Both the position numbers and the translations under genes were made by a program. The notes beneath the pieces were generated by a model, which made no database searches, had not been told where the DNA came from, and worked only from the letters and a program-made list of their open reading frames with translations. A DNA stretch of 64,000 nt from Extensimonas soli (lineage in GTDB: Bacteria; Pseudomonadota; Gammaproteobacteria; Burkholderiales; Burkholderiaceae_C), in contig NZ_JARGEL010000013.1 in the NCBI RefSeq assembly GCF_029211265.1, positions 310,001 through 374,000 on the forward strand, read 5' to 3'. Below, piece by piece: positions 52,858 to 63,474 of this stretch. Position 1 is the first letter of the stretch; every line of letters starts with the position of its first letter.

Positions 52858-54993
52858 ATGGTTGAAATTGAACTGGACGGTCAGAAAGTGGAAGTCGCCG
52901 AAGGCAGCATGGTGATGCATGCGGCCGAAAAGGCAGGCACCTACATTCCCCATTTCTGCTACCACAAGAAGCTCTCGATCGCGGCCAATTGCCGCATGTG
53001 CCTCGTGGACGTGGAAAAAGCGCCCAAGCCCGTGCCGGCGTGCGCGACGCCGGTCACGCAAGGGATGATCGTGCGCACCACGAGCGAGAAGGCCATCAAG
53101 GCCCAAAAATCCGTGATGGAGTTCTTGCTCATCAACCACCCGCTCGACTGCCCGATTTGCGACCAGGGCGGTGAATGCCAGTTGCAAGACCTGGCCGTGG
53201 GCTACGGCGGTTCGGCCTCGCGCTATGAGGAAGAAAAGCGCGTGGTGTTCCACAAGGATGTGGGACCGCTGATCTCCATGGAGGAGATGAGCCGCTGCAT
53301 CCATTGCACGCGCTGCGTGCGCTTCGGCCAGGAAATCGCCGGCGTCATGGAGCTGGGCATGATCCACCGTGGCGAGCATTCCGAAATCACCACGGTATCC
53401 GGCAGCACGGTCGATTCGGAACTGTCGGGCAACATGATAGACATTTGCCCCGTCGGTGCCTTGACGAGCAAACCGTTTCGCTACAGCGCACGCACCTGGG
53501 AGCTTTCGCGTCGCAAGTCCATCAGCCCGCACGATTCCACGGGTGCAAACCTGATCGTGCAGGTCAAAAACCACAAGGTCATGCGCGTCGTGCCCTTCGA
53601 GAACGAAGAAGTCAACGAATGCTGGATCGCCGACCGTGACCGGTTTTCCTACGAAGCGCTCAACAGTGCAGAGCGCTTGACCCAGCCCATGCTCAAGCAG
53701 GGGGGTGTCTGGAAAGAGGTCAACTGGCAGACGGCGCTCGAATATGTGGCGAATGGTCTGCAAGACATCAAGAAAAAACACGGTGCCACGAGCATAGGCG
53801 CCTTGGTCAGCCCCCACAGCACGCTCGAAGAGCTCCATCTCGCCGCAGAGCTCGTGCGTGGCCTGGGCAGTGACAACATAGACCATCGTTTGCGCCATGC
53901 GGAGTTCCCGCCATTCGCGGGTGTGCGCTGGCTCGGCACCTCGATCGCATCGCTCTCCAAGCTCCAGCGTGTTTTGGTGGTTGGTTCCAATTTGCGCAAA
54001 GACCATCCTCTTTTTGCCCAGCGCATCCGTCAGGCAACGCGCCAGGGTTGCGTGGTCAGTGCGATCAATGCCCTGCAGCACGATTGGGCCATGCCGGTGG
54101 CCCATACGCTGTTGCAGCCAGCAGCCGGCTGGGTGCAGACATTGGCCCAGGTGGCTGCGGTGATCGCCGAGGCAAAAGGGGTGCCGCCGCCAGAGGGCGC
54201 CAGCGCTTCTTTTGACGTTACAGCGCAAGCAATCGCGCAATCGCTGCTCGGTGGCGAGCGCAAGGCCGTGCTGCTGGGCAATGCCGCAGCGCACCATGCG
54301 CAAGCCTCGCGCTTGTTGGCACTCGCGCACTGGATAGGCGCACAAACGGGCGCTTCCGTCGGATACCTCACCGAAGCCGCCAACACCGTCGGAGCGCAAT
54401 TCGTGCGTGCCCAGCCCTTGCAGAGTGGCAAAAATGCCACACAAATGCTCGCAGGGGGGCTGAAAGCTGTGCTATTGCTGAACACCGAGCCCGTGTTCGA
54501 TTCCGCAGCGGGTGCAAAAGCCATTGCCGCTTTGGACGCCGCAGACATGGTCGTGACCATGAGCCCCTTCAAGGCGAACATGGAGTTCAGCGACGTGCTT
54601 CTTCCGATCGCGCCGTTCACGGAAACCTCGGGGAGTTTTGTGAATGCCGAAGGGCGCTTGCAGAGCTTTCATGCGGTGGTGCGGCCTTTGGGCGAGACGC
54701 GCCCCGCTTGGAAAGTGTTGCGTGTGCTGGCCAATATGCTCGAACTACCAGGATTTGAGTTCGAGTCTTCGCAGGAAGTGTTGATGCTCGCAACCAAGAC
54801 CCCGGTTGGGCAAGAGCCCGTCATTGCCACCTCCGCGTTGAGCAATCAGCCTGCCCACGCGGGTGAGGCCGTTAGCGCTGCAGGTGAACCGGTGGTGGCA
54901 TCCAGTTACCAACTCGACGGCTTGGTGCGCCGCGCTCCAGCGTTGCAGCGCACCGCCGATGCGCGCTGCGCAAGGGAAGGGGGCGTAGCATGA
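52858..54993 (+). CDS. nuoG: NADH-quinone oxidoreductase subunit G
   Basis: The 711-residue largest peripheral subunit carries several clusters. A 2Fe-2S ferredoxin domain has Cys in HFCYH, NCRMC and PACATP. The [14 protein letters not shown] motif binds a 4Fe-4S cluster with a His ligand. CIHCTRC and CPVGAL bind a further cluster. The molybdopterin-oxidoreductase-like part (residues ~220-670) lacks cofactor. I do not see the extra N7-type CxxCxxxC set in the region just after residue 220. It ends in an Ala-rich stretch and overlaps nuoH by ATGA. Confidence 0.96.
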   Translation: MVEIELDGQKVEVAEGSMVMHAAEKAGTYIPHFCYHKKLSIAANCRMCLVDVEKAPKPVPACATPVTQGMIVRTTSEKAIKAQKSVMEFLLINHPLDCPICDQGGECQLQDLAVGYGGSASRYEEEKRVVFHKDVGPLISMEEMSRCIHCTRCVRFGQEIAGVMELGMIHRGEHSEITTVSGSTVDSELSGNMIDICPVGALTSKPFRYSARTWELSRRKSISPHDSTGANLIVQVKNHKVMRVVPFENEEVNECWIADRDRFSYEALNSAERLTQPMLKQGGVWKEVNWQTALEYVANGLQDIKKKHGATSIGALVSPHSTLEELHLAAELVRGLGSDNIDHRLRHAEFPPFAGVRWLGTSIASLSKLQRVLVVGSNLRKDHPLFAQRIRQATRQGCVVSAINALQHDWAMPVAHTLLQPAAGWVQTLAQVAAVIAEAKGVPPPEGASASFDVTAQAIAQSLLGGERKAVLLGNAAAHHAQASRLLALAHWIGAQTGASVGYLTEAANTVGAQFVRAQPLQSGKNATQMLAGGLKAVLLLNTEPVFDSAAGAKAIAALDAADMVVTMSPFKANMEFSDVLLPIAPFTETSGSFVNAEGRLQSFHAVVRPLGETRPAWKVLRVLANMLELPGFEFESSQEVLMLATKTPVGQEPVIATSALSNQPAHAGEAVSAAGEPVVASSYQLDGLVRRAPALQRTADARCAREGGVA

Positions 54994-56072
54994 TCGATGC
55001 GCTCTACAACGCGGGGCTGGGCTTGAGTGGCCAGGGCTGGTGGACGCACGCCGGCTGGCCCGTTGTCTGGACCCTGCTCAAGATCGTCGCCGTGCTAATC
55101 CCGCTGCTGCTCGCAGTCGCGTACCTTACGCTGTGGGAGCGCAAGCTGTTGGGTTTCATGCAGGTGCGTTATGGCCCCAATCGTGTGGGCCCCATGGGCT
55201 TGCTGCAGCCGATCGCCGATGCGCTGAAGTTGCTCACCAAAGAGATCATTCAGCCGGCAGCGGCTGACAAAGGTCTTTTTGTGCTCGGCCCTGTCATGGC
55301 CATCATGCCTGCGCTCGCGGCCTGGGTGGTGATTCCATTTGGCCCGCACGTGGCCTTGGCTGACGTGAATGCGGGCTTGTTGTTGATGATGGCCATCACG
55401 TCCATAGAGGTGTATGGCGTGATCATCGCGGGCTGGTCGTCAAACTCGAAATATGCCTTTCTGGGTGCACTGCGTGCTTCGGCACAAATGGTGAGCTATG
55501 AAATCGCCATGGGTTTTTGCTTTCTCGTGGTCATCATGGTTTCCGGCAGCATGAACCTCACGGACATCGTCATGGCGCAGTCCCGTGGCATGGCTGCGGA
55601 CATGGGGCTGGCGTTTTTGTCATGGAACTGGCTACCACTGTTGCCCATGTTCATGGTGTATCTGATTTCCGGCGTTGCCGAAACCAACCGGCATCCATTC
55701 GACGTGGTCGAGGGCGAGGCGGAAATCGTTGCCGGGCATATGGTCGAATACTCGGGCATGGGCTTTGCCATCTTTTTCCTGGCCGAATACGCGAGCATGT
55801 GGCTGGTATCGATTCTTGCGGTGCTCATGTTCCTCGGCGGATGGCTCTCGCCCATCAACACCGAATTTTTCAATGCCATTCCTGGGTGGATCTGGCTGGG
55901 CCTCAAGACTTTCATCGTGGTTTCCATGTTCATCTGGATTCGCGCCACCTTCCCGCGTTTCCGGTATGACCAGATCATGCGTCTGGGGTGGAAGATATTC
56001 ATTCCAGTGACGCTGGTGTGGCTGCTCGTCGTTGGCGCGTGGTTGCTTTCGCCCTGGAATATCTGGAAGTAA
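54990..56072 (+). CDS. nuoH: NADH-quinone oxidoreductase subunit H
   Basis: The 360-residue membrane subunit has eight or nine helices and forms part of the quinone tunnel. Signatures are [19 protein letters not shown] (19 residues) and the acidic [19 protein letters not shown] loop (19 residues). It couples quinone reduction to the membrane arm. It overlaps nuoG and is 12 bases before nuoI. Confidence 0.98.
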   Translation: MIDALYNAGLGLSGQGWWTHAGWPVVWTLLKIVAVLIPLLLAVAYLTLWERKLLGFMQVRYGPNRVGPMGLLQPIADALKLLTKEIIQPAAADKGLFVLGPVMAIMPALAAWVVIPFGPHVALADVNAGLLLMMAITSIEVYGVIIAGWSSNSKYAFLGALRASAQMVSYEIAMGFCFLVVIMVSGSMNLTDIVMAQSRGMAADMGLAFLSWNWLPLLPMFMVYLISGVAETNRHPFDVVEGEAEIVAGHMVEYSGMGFAIFFLAEYASMWLVSILAVLMFLGGWLSPINTEFFNAIPGWIWLGLKTFIVVSMFIWIRATFPRFRYDQIMRLGWKIFIPVTLVWLLVVGAWLLSPWNIWK

Positions 56073-56084
56073 GCGGGGACACAA

Positions 56085-56594
56085 ATGGCTGCTGTTGCTG
56101 CTACACCTTTTTCGCTCAAGGATTTTTTCAAGAGCTTTTTGCTCGTCGAATTGTTCAAGGGCATGGCCTTGACGGGGCGTTATGCGTTTCGCCGCAAGGT
56201 TACTGTGCAATATCCCGAGGAGAAGACGCCGCTGTCACCTCGGTTTCGTGGGCTGCACGCTTTGCGCCGCTACGAAAACGGCGAGGAACGCTGCATCGCC
56301 TGCAAACTCTGCGAGGCCGTGTGCCCTGCAATGGCCATCACCATCGAATCGCAGCAGCGTGAAGATGGTACTCGTCGCACCACGCGCTACGACATCGACT
56401 TGACCAAATGCATTTTCTGCGGGTTCTGTGAAGAAAGCTGCCCGGTCGATTCGATCGTCGAAACCCATATTCTCGAATACCACGGCGAGAAGCGCGGCGA
56501 CCTGTATTTCACCAAAGAGATGCTGCTGGCCGTGGGCGACAAATATGAGGCGGAAATTGCTGCGGCCAAAGCTGCAGACGCAAAATACCGCTGA
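56085..56594 (+). CDS. nuoI: NADH-quinone oxidoreductase subunit I
   Basis: The 169-residue 8Fe ferredoxin-like subunit holds clusters N6a and N6b through two motifs, [12 protein letters not shown] and [12 protein letters not shown]. An amphipathic N-terminal helix ([15 protein letters not shown]) lies on the membrane. It passes electrons from NuoG to NuoB. Confidence 0.98.
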   Translation: MAAVAATPFSLKDFFKSFLLVELFKGMALTGRYAFRRKVTVQYPEEKTPLSPRFRGLHALRRYENGEERCIACKLCEAVCPAMAITIESQQREDGTRRTTRYDIDLTKCIFCGFCEESCPVDSIVETHILEYHGEKRGDLYFTKEMLLAVGDKYEAEIAAAKAADAKYR

Positions 56595-56644
56595 AGCGGC
56601 GCGACCAACAAAACTGGACCAGACTTTCTATAAAGAACCGATTC

Positions 56645-57307
56645 ATGGACGCCAAGACTGGTTTTTTCTATTTTTTCTCGATCGTGCTGCTGTTTGCGGC
56701 CTTTCGGGTGGTGACGGCGCGCAACCCTGTGCATGCGGTGCTGTATTTGATACTGGCCTTTGCTCAGGCGGCGGGGCTTTGGATGTTGTTGAAGGCGGAG
56801 TTTCTCGCCATTGCGCTCGTGCTCGTGTATTTGGGTGCGGTGATGGTGCTATTCCTTTTTGTAGTGATGATGCTGGACATCCGTATCGATGCGGTGCGCA
56901 AGGGGTTTTGGAATCATTTTCCTTTGGCGGTGACGGTGGGTGCGCTGATCGCGCTCGAAATGGCCGCCGTGCTGATGGGCGGTTTTCGCGGCGTCGAGGA
57001 GCCCAGGCCCGCGTCTGTCGTCGTGGACGCGGCAGGGCACGCGGTACAGGCATCCAATGTGAAGGCCTTGGGAAAGCTGCTTTATACGGAGTATCTTTTC
57101 CCGATTGAAATTGCTGCCGTCATACTTTTGGTGGCCATGCTTGCCGCTATCGCCTTGACGCTGCGTCAGCGCAAAGACAGCAAGGCAATAGATCCCTCCG
57201 AGCAGGTGCATGTGCGTGCTGCGGATCGGCTGCAAGTGTTGAAGATCGCGGCAACCCAGCAAACTGCGTCGGCCAATGATGTGCCGAGCGAGGAGAAAAA
57301 AGCATGA
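56645..57307 (+). CDS. nuoJ: NADH-quinone oxidoreductase subunit J
   Basis: The 220-residue membrane subunit has five helices. The conserved third helix is [20 protein letters not shown], containing the pi-bulge region tied to coupling. A hydrophilic C-terminal extension of ~45 residues follows the last helix. It overlaps nuoK by ATGA. Confidence 0.97.
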   Translation: MDAKTGFFYFFSIVLLFAAFRVVTARNPVHAVLYLILAFAQAAGLWMLLKAEFLAIALVLVYLGAVMVLFLFVVMMLDIRIDAVRKGFWNHFPLAVTVGALIALEMAAVLMGGFRGVEEPRPASVVVDAAGHAVQASNVKALGKLLYTEYLFPIEIAAVILLVAMLAAIALTLRQRKDSKAIDPSEQVHVRAADRLQVLKIAATQQTASANDVPSEEKKA

Positions 57308-57612
57308 CCTTGACCTTGGGGCATTATCTTTCACTGGGGGCAATGCTTTTTGCGCTCGCGGCGATCGGTATTTTCTTGAATCGCAAAAATCTCATTGTGT
57401 TGCTCATGGCCATAGAGCTCATGCTGCTGGCGGTGAACACCAACTTCGTGGCTTTCTCGCATTACCTTGGCGACATGCACGGGCAGGTGTTCGTGTTTTT
57501 CATTCTGACGGTGGCTGCGGCCGAGTCTGCCATCGGTCTGGCCATCCTGGTGCTTTTGTTCCGCAACAAGTCCAGCATCGATGCGGAAGATCTCAATACC
57601 CTCAAGGGTTGA
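57304..57612 (+). CDS. nuoK: NADH-quinone oxidoreductase subunit K
   Basis: The 102-residue, three-helix MrpC-like subunit has the two conserved membrane glutamates, in [13 protein letters not shown] and in [12 protein letters not shown]. They take part in the proton path. It starts inside the nuoJ stop and lies 28 bases before nuoL. Confidence 0.98.
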   Translation: MTLTLGHYLSLGAMLFALAAIGIFLNRKNLIVLLMAIELMLLAVNTNFVAFSHYLGDMHGQVFVFFILTVAAAESAIGLAILVLLFRNKSSIDAEDLNTLKG

Positions 57613-57640
57613 GTCGTAGCCCTACGCAAGGTTCTCTAGA

Positions 57641-59665
57641 ATGAGTCAAACCCTTTCTGCTTCCACACTTCTGACCGTGCCTTTGGCGCCGCTCGCTGGC
57701 TCCGTGCTGGTAGGTATTTTCGGCACCTCCTTGGGCGGAAACAAAATTGGCCGCAACCTGAGCCATGGCCTGACGATTTTGGGTGTGCTCGTGGCCTTCA
57801 TTCTGTCGGTCATGACGCTCAAGAGCGTGGCGCTCGATGGTGCGCGCTTCAATGAAACCCTCTACACCTGGATGGTGGCGGGTGGCTTGAAGATGGAGGT
57901 GGGTTTTTGGGTGGACAGCTTGACGGCGATGATGATGGTCGTCGTGACCTTCGTTTCGCTCATGGTGCATATTTACACCATAGGCTACATGGCGGAAGAC
58001 GAAGGTTACGACCGATTTTTTGCCTATATTTCCCTGTTCACCTTCTCGATGCTCATGCTGGTCATGAGCAACAATCTTCTACAGCTGTTCTTCGGCTGGG
58101 AGGCAGTGGGACTGGTTTCGTACCTGCTCATTGGATTCTGGTTCAACAAGCCGTCTGCCATTTTTGCCAACATGAAGGCCTTTTTGGTCAACCGGGTGGG
58201 CGACTTTGGATTCATTTTGGGAATTGGTTTGATTGCTGCTTATGCAGGCACGTTGAATTACGGCGAGATTTTTGCCAAGGCGCAGGCGCTGGCGGAATTG
58301 GGATTCCCGGGAACGGACTGGATGCTCATCACCGTGATCTGCATTTGTCTTTTCATCGGAGCCATGGGCAAGAGTGCGCAGTTTCCCTTACATGTGTGGC
58401 TGCCGGATTCCATGGAAGGCCCGACACCCATCTCTGCGCTGATTCACGCGGCCACCATGGTCACGGCGGGGATTTTCATGGTCGCGCGCATGTCGCCATT
58501 GTTCGAGCTTTCAGATACTGCGCTCAATTTCATCCTCATCATTGGGGGCATCACGGCCCTGTTCATGGGTCTGCTGGGCATCATTCAGAACGACATCAAG
58601 CGCGTGGTGGCATATTCCACTTTGTCGCAACTAGGGTATATGACGGTAGCGCTGGGTGCGTCCGCTTATTCGGTGGCGGTATTTCACTTGATGACCCATG
58701 CGTTTTTCAAGGCGCTGCTGTTCCTGGGTGCAGGCTCGGTCATCATGGGCTTGCATCACAACCAGGACATTCGCTGGATGGGCGGCGTGCGCAAATACAT
58801 GCCGATCACGTGGATCACCTTTCTGTTGGCATCTCTGGCGCTGATCGGTACGCCTTTCTTTTCCGGATTTTATTCCAAAGACAGCATCATCGAGGCCGTG
58901 CACGCAAGCCACTTGCCCGCAGCAGGATTTGCGCATTTCGCAGTGCTCGCAGGGGTTTTCATCACGGCGTTTTATTCATTTCGCCTCTATTTTCTGGTCT
59001 TTCATGGCAAAGAGCGGTATGACCAGAATCCCGAGGCGCACGCGGAGGATGCACATGCGCACGGGCATGATGCACACCACCATGCGCCGCACGAGTCCCC
59101 GTGGGTGGTGACGGTACCCCTGGTGTTGCTTGCGATTCCTTCGGTGGTGTCAGGATTCTTGTTCATCGGGCCTATGCTGTTCGGTGATTTCTTCAAAGAC
59201 GCCATCTTCATTGATCTTGCGAAGCATCCCGCAATGGCAGAGCTCGCGGAAGCGTTCCATGGGCCGGTTGCCATGGCATTGCATGGGCTGCAAGCGGCGC
59301 CATTTTGGCTTGCCTTGGCGGGTGTCGCTCTTGCTTACTACATGTATCTGGTGAACCCGGCCTTGCCCGCAGCGATCAAGCGGCGTCTGCATCCGCTTTA
59401 CGTTGTGATGGACAACAAATATTACCTGGATTGGATCAACGAGAACATCATTGCGCGCGCCGCCAGAATTCTGGGTACGGTTCTCTGGAAAGGCGGCGAT
59501 CGTGCCATCATCGATGGCGCCGTGGTGAATGGCTCCTGGAAAATCGTGGGTTGGGCGGCAGGTGTCGTGCGCTGGGTGCAGTCTGGGTACATTTACCACT
59601 ATGCGCTGTTCATGATTTTGGGCGTCTTCGTATTCATGACGTATTTTGTCTGGCTCAACAAGTAG
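57641..59665 (+). CDS. nuoL: NADH-quinone oxidoreductase subunit L
   Basis: The 674-residue antiporter-like subunit is the distal proton pump. It has about 16 helices, the conserved Glu in FFGWEAVGLVSYLLIGFW and Lys residues in MGKSAQFPLHVWLPDSMEGP, and the long lateral helix near the C-terminus. Between helices, residues ~465-485 form a His/Asp/Ala-rich loop (HAEDAHAHGHDAHHH), which is seen in some betaproteobacterial NuoL. Confidence 0.98.
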   Translation: MSQTLSASTLLTVPLAPLAGSVLVGIFGTSLGGNKIGRNLSHGLTILGVLVAFILSVMTLKSVALDGARFNETLYTWMVAGGLKMEVGFWVDSLTAMMMVVVTFVSLMVHIYTIGYMAEDEGYDRFFAYISLFTFSMLMLVMSNNLLQLFFGWEAVGLVSYLLIGFWFNKPSAIFANMKAFLVNRVGDFGFILGIGLIAAYAGTLNYGEIFAKAQALAELGFPGTDWMLITVICICLFIGAMGKSAQFPLHVWLPDSMEGPTPISALIHAATMVTAGIFMVARMSPLFELSDTALNFILIIGGITALFMGLLGIIQNDIKRVVAYSTLSQLGYMTVALGASAYSVAVFHLMTHAFFKALLFLGAGSVIMGLHHNQDIRWMGGVRKYMPITWITFLLASLALIGTPFFSGFYSKDSIIEAVHASHLPAAGFAHFAVLAGVFITAFYSFRLYFLVFHGKERYDQNPEAHAEDAHAHGHDAHHHAPHESPWVVTVPLVLLAIPSVVSGFLFIGPMLFGDFFKDAIFIDLAKHPAMAELAEAFHGPVAMALHGLQAAPFWLALAGVALAYYMYLVNPALPAAIKRRLHPLYVVMDNKYYLDWINENIIARAARILGTVLWKGGDRAIIDGAVVNGSWKIVGWAAGVVRWVQSGYIYHYALFMILGVFVFMTYFVWLNK

Positions 59666-59678
59666 GAGAAAAAGGAAA

Positions 59679-61154
59679 ATGGGATTGTTGAGTCTTGCTA
59701 TTTGGGTGCCGATTGGTTTTGGCGCCCTGTTGCTGGCCATGGGGCGTGAAGGGCAGGTGGCCGCCGTGCGTTGGCTTGCCTTGCTGGGCGCGTTGCTGGG
59801 CCTTTTGGTGACTTTGCCCTTGTACGATGGGTTCAAGCTTGGAACCGCAGCGATGCAGTTCGTCGAGAAGACGATCTGGATCGAAAGCTTCAACGTTTAC
59901 TACCATCTCGGCTTGGACGGTATTTCGTTCTGGTTCGTGCCGCTTACGGCGTTCATTACGCTGATCGTGGTGATTGCCTCGTGGGAGTCGGTGACGGAGC
60001 GTGTGAACCAATACATGGGCGCCTTTCTCATTCTTTCGGGCCTGATGATCGGCGTTTTTTCTGCGCTCGACGGCATGTTGTTTTACGTGTTTTTCGAGGC
60101 GACGCTGATTCCCATGTACCTCATCATTGGTATTTGGGGTGGGCCGAACAAAATCTATGCCGCTTTCAAATTCTTCCTCTACACTTTGCTCGGCTCCCTG
60201 CTGATGCTGGTGGCGCTGATCTACCTCTACAACCAGTCCGGTGGTAGTTTCGATATCGCCACCTGGCACAAGATGCCATTGGGTGCCACGGCGCAAACCT
60301 TGTTGTTTTTCGCGTTTTTTGCGGCATTTGCAGTCAAGGTGCCCATGTGGCCGGTGCACACCTGGCTGCCCGATGTGCACGTGGAGGCGCCGACGGGCGG
60401 TTCTGCAGTGCTTGCCGCCATCATGCTCAAACTTGGCGCGTATGGCTTTTTACGCTTCTCCCTGCCTGTCACCCCGGACGCCGCGCATGAGTGGGCCTGG
60501 TTGATGGTGGCGCTGTCACTGATTGCGGTCGTTTACGTGGGACTCGTGGCCCTGGTGCAGACCGACATGAAAAAGCTCGTGGCTTATTCTTCGGTGGCGC
60601 ACATGGGTTTTGTGACGTTGGGCTTTTTCGTGTTCAATGAGCTCGGAGTTTCGGGCGGTTTGGTGCAAATGATTGCCCACGGATTTGTGTCGGGTGCGAT
60701 GTTTCTGGCTATCGGCGTTTTGTACGATCGCGTGCATTCCCGCGAAATTGCTGCATATGGTGGCGTCATCAATACCATGCCCAGGTTCGCCGCATTTGCT
60801 TTGCTTTTCTCCATGGCCAACTGCGGTTTGCCCGGGACGGCGGGCTTCGTCGGCGAATGGATGGTGATTCTTGCCGCAGTGCAGTCGAATTTCTGGATTG
60901 GCCTGACCGCGGCTACAGCGCTCATACTGGGTGCGGCGTATACCTTGTGGATGTTCAAGCGGGTGTATTTGGGGCCGATTGCCAATGAAAATGTGCGCAG
61001 CCTCAGCGACATCGGGAGCCGGGAGTTTTTGATTCTGGCATTGCTCGCTTTGGCGGTATTGGCCATGGGTGTGTACCCCCGCCCCTTTACCGACGTGATG
61101 AATGCTTCCGTCACAGAACTGCTGCGCCATGTGGCCCTGTCCAAGCTGAACTGA
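59679..61154 (+). CDS. nuoM: NADH-quinone oxidoreductase subunit M
   Basis: The 491-residue antiporter-like subunit has about 14 helices, the conserved Glu in FFEATLIPMYLIIGIWGG, the Lys in AVKVPMWPVHTWLPDVHVEA and TDMKKLVAYSSVAHMG. It is a proton channel between NuoL and NuoN. The start ATG 59679 follows AAAGGAAA; it lies 13 bases after nuoL. Confidence 0.98.
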   Translation: MGLLSLAIWVPIGFGALLLAMGREGQVAAVRWLALLGALLGLLVTLPLYDGFKLGTAAMQFVEKTIWIESFNVYYHLGLDGISFWFVPLTAFITLIVVIASWESVTERVNQYMGAFLILSGLMIGVFSALDGMLFYVFFEATLIPMYLIIGIWGGPNKIYAAFKFFLYTLLGSLLMLVALIYLYNQSGGSFDIATWHKMPLGATAQTLLFFAFFAAFAVKVPMWPVHTWLPDVHVEAPTGGSAVLAAIMLKLGAYGFLRFSLPVTPDAAHEWAWLMVALSLIAVVYVGLVALVQTDMKKLVAYSSVAHMGFVTLGFFVFNELGVSGGLVQMIAHGFVSGAMFLAIGVLYDRVHSREIAAYGGVINTMPRFAAFALLFSMANCGLPGTAGFVGEWMVILAAVQSNFWIGLTAATALILGAAYTLWMFKRVYLGPIANENVRSLSDIGSREFLILALLALAVLAMGVYPRPFTDVMNASVTELLRHVALSKLN

Positions 61155-61178
61155 CAAGACTGAACCGAAAGATTCGAG

Positions 61179-62672
61179 ATGATTGATAACATCAGCTGGC
61201 TTGCCGTTTACCCAGAGATTGTGCTGCTGGTGATGGCGTGCGTGATCGCATTGGTTGACTTGGGGGTGCGCAGCCACCGCCGCACCGGGACCTACGTGCT
61301 GACCCTGTTGACACTGGCGGTCGTGGCTGGGTTGCAGGCCATGTACGCGCGCAACGGAAGCACGTTTTACGGCTTTGGCAACATGGTGGTCAGTGACGCC
61401 ATGGGAAATTGGCTCAAGTGCTTCGCCACGATCGCGGTCATGGTGACATTGGTCTATGGCCGCTCCTATGCGGCCGATCGAGACATGTTGCGCGGCGGCG
61501 AACTGTTCACCTTGTCGATGTTTGCCTTGCTGGGCATGTTCATCATGATTTCGGGCAATCATCTGCTGGTGATCTACCTTGGTCTGGAGTTGCTTACCTT
61601 GTCGAGTTACGCGCTCGTTGCGCTGCGACGTGACGATGTCAGGGCGACAGAGGCCGCCATGAAATATTTCGTGCTTGGCGCCATGGCCAGTGGTTTCTTG
61701 TTGTATGGCTTGTCCATGCTTTACGGCGCGACGGGCTCTTTGGACATTGGCCAGGTGTTCAAGGCGGTCGTTTCGGGCCAGGTGCGCCATCAGGTACTGG
61801 TTTTCGGGCTGGTGTTCGTGGTGAGTGGTCTGGCTTTCAAACTGGGCGTGGTGCCGTTCCACCTGTGGATTCCTGATGTCTACCATGGTGCACCTACGGC
61901 CGTCACTCTGATGATTGGTGCGGCCCCCAAACTTGCGGCATTTGCGATCACCATTCGCTTGCTGGTGGATGGGCTTTTGCCTATGGCGATCGATTGGCAG
62001 CAGATGCTGGCGATCATGGCGATTGCTTCTTTGCTGTTGGGCAATTTGGCCGCGATTGCGCAAACCAATCTGAAGCGTATGCTGGCTTATTCCACCATTG
62101 CGCAGATGGGGTTCGTTCTGCTCGGTTTGCTGTCGGGCGTGGTGAATGGCCAGGTGGAGGCCATTGCGGTGCAAACGGCCTATAGCTCCGCCATGTTCTA
62201 TGTGGTGACTTATGTCTTGACCACTTTGGCTAGCTTTGGCGTGATCTTGCTGCTGGCGCGTGAAGGCTTCGAGAGTGAGGAGATTTCCGATTTTGCGGGC
62301 CTGAATCAGCGCAGCCCCTTGTACGCAGCGGTGATGGCAATCTGTATGCTTTCTTTGGCGGGCATTCCGCCTCTGGTGGGTTTTTATGCAAAACTTGCGG
62401 TTTTGCAGGCCTTGATCGCGTCGGGGCAGGCGCCTTATATTGCTTTGGCCGTGTTTGCAGTCATCATGTCGTTGATCGGCGCTTTCTATTATTTGCGGGT
62501 GATCAAGGTGATGTATTTCGATGCGCCGCTAACGGCCACGAGCGTGTCCGCGGGCCCGGATGTGCGGGTGGTGCTCTCGCTCAATGGTGCACTACTGCTC
62601 TTGCTTGGCTTGTTGCCCGGCGGGCTGATGGCTTTGTGCTCGGATGCCGTGTTGCGCGCCCTGGTCACCTGA
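61179..62672 (+). CDS. nuoN: NADH-quinone oxidoreductase subunit N
   Basis: The 497-residue antiporter-like subunit has about 14 helices. [16 protein letters not shown] carries the conserved Glu, [20 protein letters not shown] the Lys and Trp motif, and [16 protein letters not shown] the later Lys. It is the last subunit gene of the nuo operon, followed by two small conserved genes. Confidence 0.98.
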   Translation: MIDNISWLAVYPEIVLLVMACVIALVDLGVRSHRRTGTYVLTLLTLAVVAGLQAMYARNGSTFYGFGNMVVSDAMGNWLKCFATIAVMVTLVYGRSYAADRDMLRGGELFTLSMFALLGMFIMISGNHLLVIYLGLELLTLSSYALVALRRDDVRATEAAMKYFVLGAMASGFLLYGLSMLYGATGSLDIGQVFKAVVSGQVRHQVLVFGLVFVVSGLAFKLGVVPFHLWIPDVYHGAPTAVTLMIGAAPKLAAFAITIRLLVDGLLPMAIDWQQMLAIMAIASLLLGNLAAIAQTNLKRMLAYSTIAQMGFVLLGLLSGVVNGQVEAIAVQTAYSSAMFYVVTYVLTTLASFGVILLLAREGFESEEISDFAGLNQRSPLYAAVMAICMLSLAGIPPLVGFYAKLAVLQALIASGQAPYIALAVFAVIMSLIGAFYYLRVIKVMYFDAPLTATSVSAGPDVRVVLSLNGALLLLLGLLPGGLMALCSDAVLRALVT

Positions 62673-62693
62673 TTTTTGGGCTTTCATTCCCTC

Positions 62694-63005
62694 ATGAGCC
62701 AGACTTCATCGATATGGCTGGTGATATTGGCCGCTGCATTGGCGGCCAATTTGCCGTTTTTGAGCCAGCGTTATTTCTTTTTCGGCCCGCGGGCGGGAGG
62801 AAAGAAGACCTTGTGGCTGCGGCTCCTGGAATTGCTCGTGTTGTATTTTGCCGTGGGTGCACTGGCCTTGCTGTTGGAGAGGCGCCTGGGTCAGATAAGC
62901 CCGCAGGCCTGGGAGTTTTATGCCGTGACGGGGGCCTTGTTTTTGACACTCGCGTTTCCGGGTTTCGTTTACCGTTATCTGTTGCATCGCCATGAAGGTG
63001 CTTGA
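62694..63005 (+). CDS. DUF2818 family small membrane protein
   Basis: The 103-residue protein has three hydrophobic segments and the pattern LAANLPFLSQRYFF near residue 18 and a C-terminal GFVYRYL. It belongs to a family of unknown function usually found right after nuoN in Burkholderiales. Start ATG 62694 is chosen over an in-frame TTG six codons earlier. The end overlaps the next gene by 14 bases. Conserved linkage suggests, but does not show, a link with complex I. Confidence 0.85.
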   Translation: MSQTSSIWLVILAAALAANLPFLSQRYFFFGPRAGGKKTLWLRLLELLVLYFAVGALALLLERRLGQISPQAWEFYAVTGALFLTLAFPGFVYRYLLHRHEGA

Positions 63006-63474
63006 CCTGAAGTGTCGGCAAGGTCACTGCTTTGAGGGCTGGTTTGCTTCCGAAACTGACTTTCAGGAGCAAATGCAACGGGGTCTGGTGCAATGCCCTT
63101 TGTGTGGCGACACGTGTGTGGAGAAGCAGCTCAGTGTTCCGCGCTTGAACCTTGGTGCCAAAGCGCCTTGCGCTGCAGGGGCGCCTGACGCAGGAACGCT
63201 GCCTGCAGCAGAGCCCTCGCACGAGGGCGGGTCTGTTGCTTTGCAGGGCGCCTGGCTGGCGCTCACGCGCAAGATCATGGCGCATACCGAAGACGTTGGG
63301 GACCGGTTTGCCGAGGAGGCGCGGCGTATGCAGAGCGGTGAGGCTCAGGAGCGGGCGATCCGCGGACAAGCCTCCGCAGAGGATGCCGCGCAATTGCGCG
63401 CGGAAGGCATTCCCGTGATCCCGTGGGCGGTGCCGCAAGCACTCAAGGAAACGCTGCAGTGGGGTGCGGCGTGA
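62992..63474 (+). CDS. DUF1178 family zinc-ribbon-like protein
   Basis: The 160-residue protein begins with a rubredoxin-like region, MKVLDLKCRQGHCFEGWF and LVQCPLCGDTCVEKQLSVPR, whose Cys set suggests a metal site. An Ala/Gly linker and a helical C-terminal part follow (FAEEARRMQSGEAQERAIRG). Function is unknown. It overlaps the DUF2818 gene and converges on the last gene with a 32-base overlap. Confidence 0.88.
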   Translation: MKVLDLKCRQGHCFEGWFASETDFQEQMQRGLVQCPLCGDTCVEKQLSVPRLNLGAKAPCAAGAPDAGTLPAAEPSHEGGSVALQGAWLALTRKIMAHTEDVGDRFAEEARRMQSGEAQERAIRGQASAEDAAQLRAEGIPVIPWAVPQALKETLQWGAA

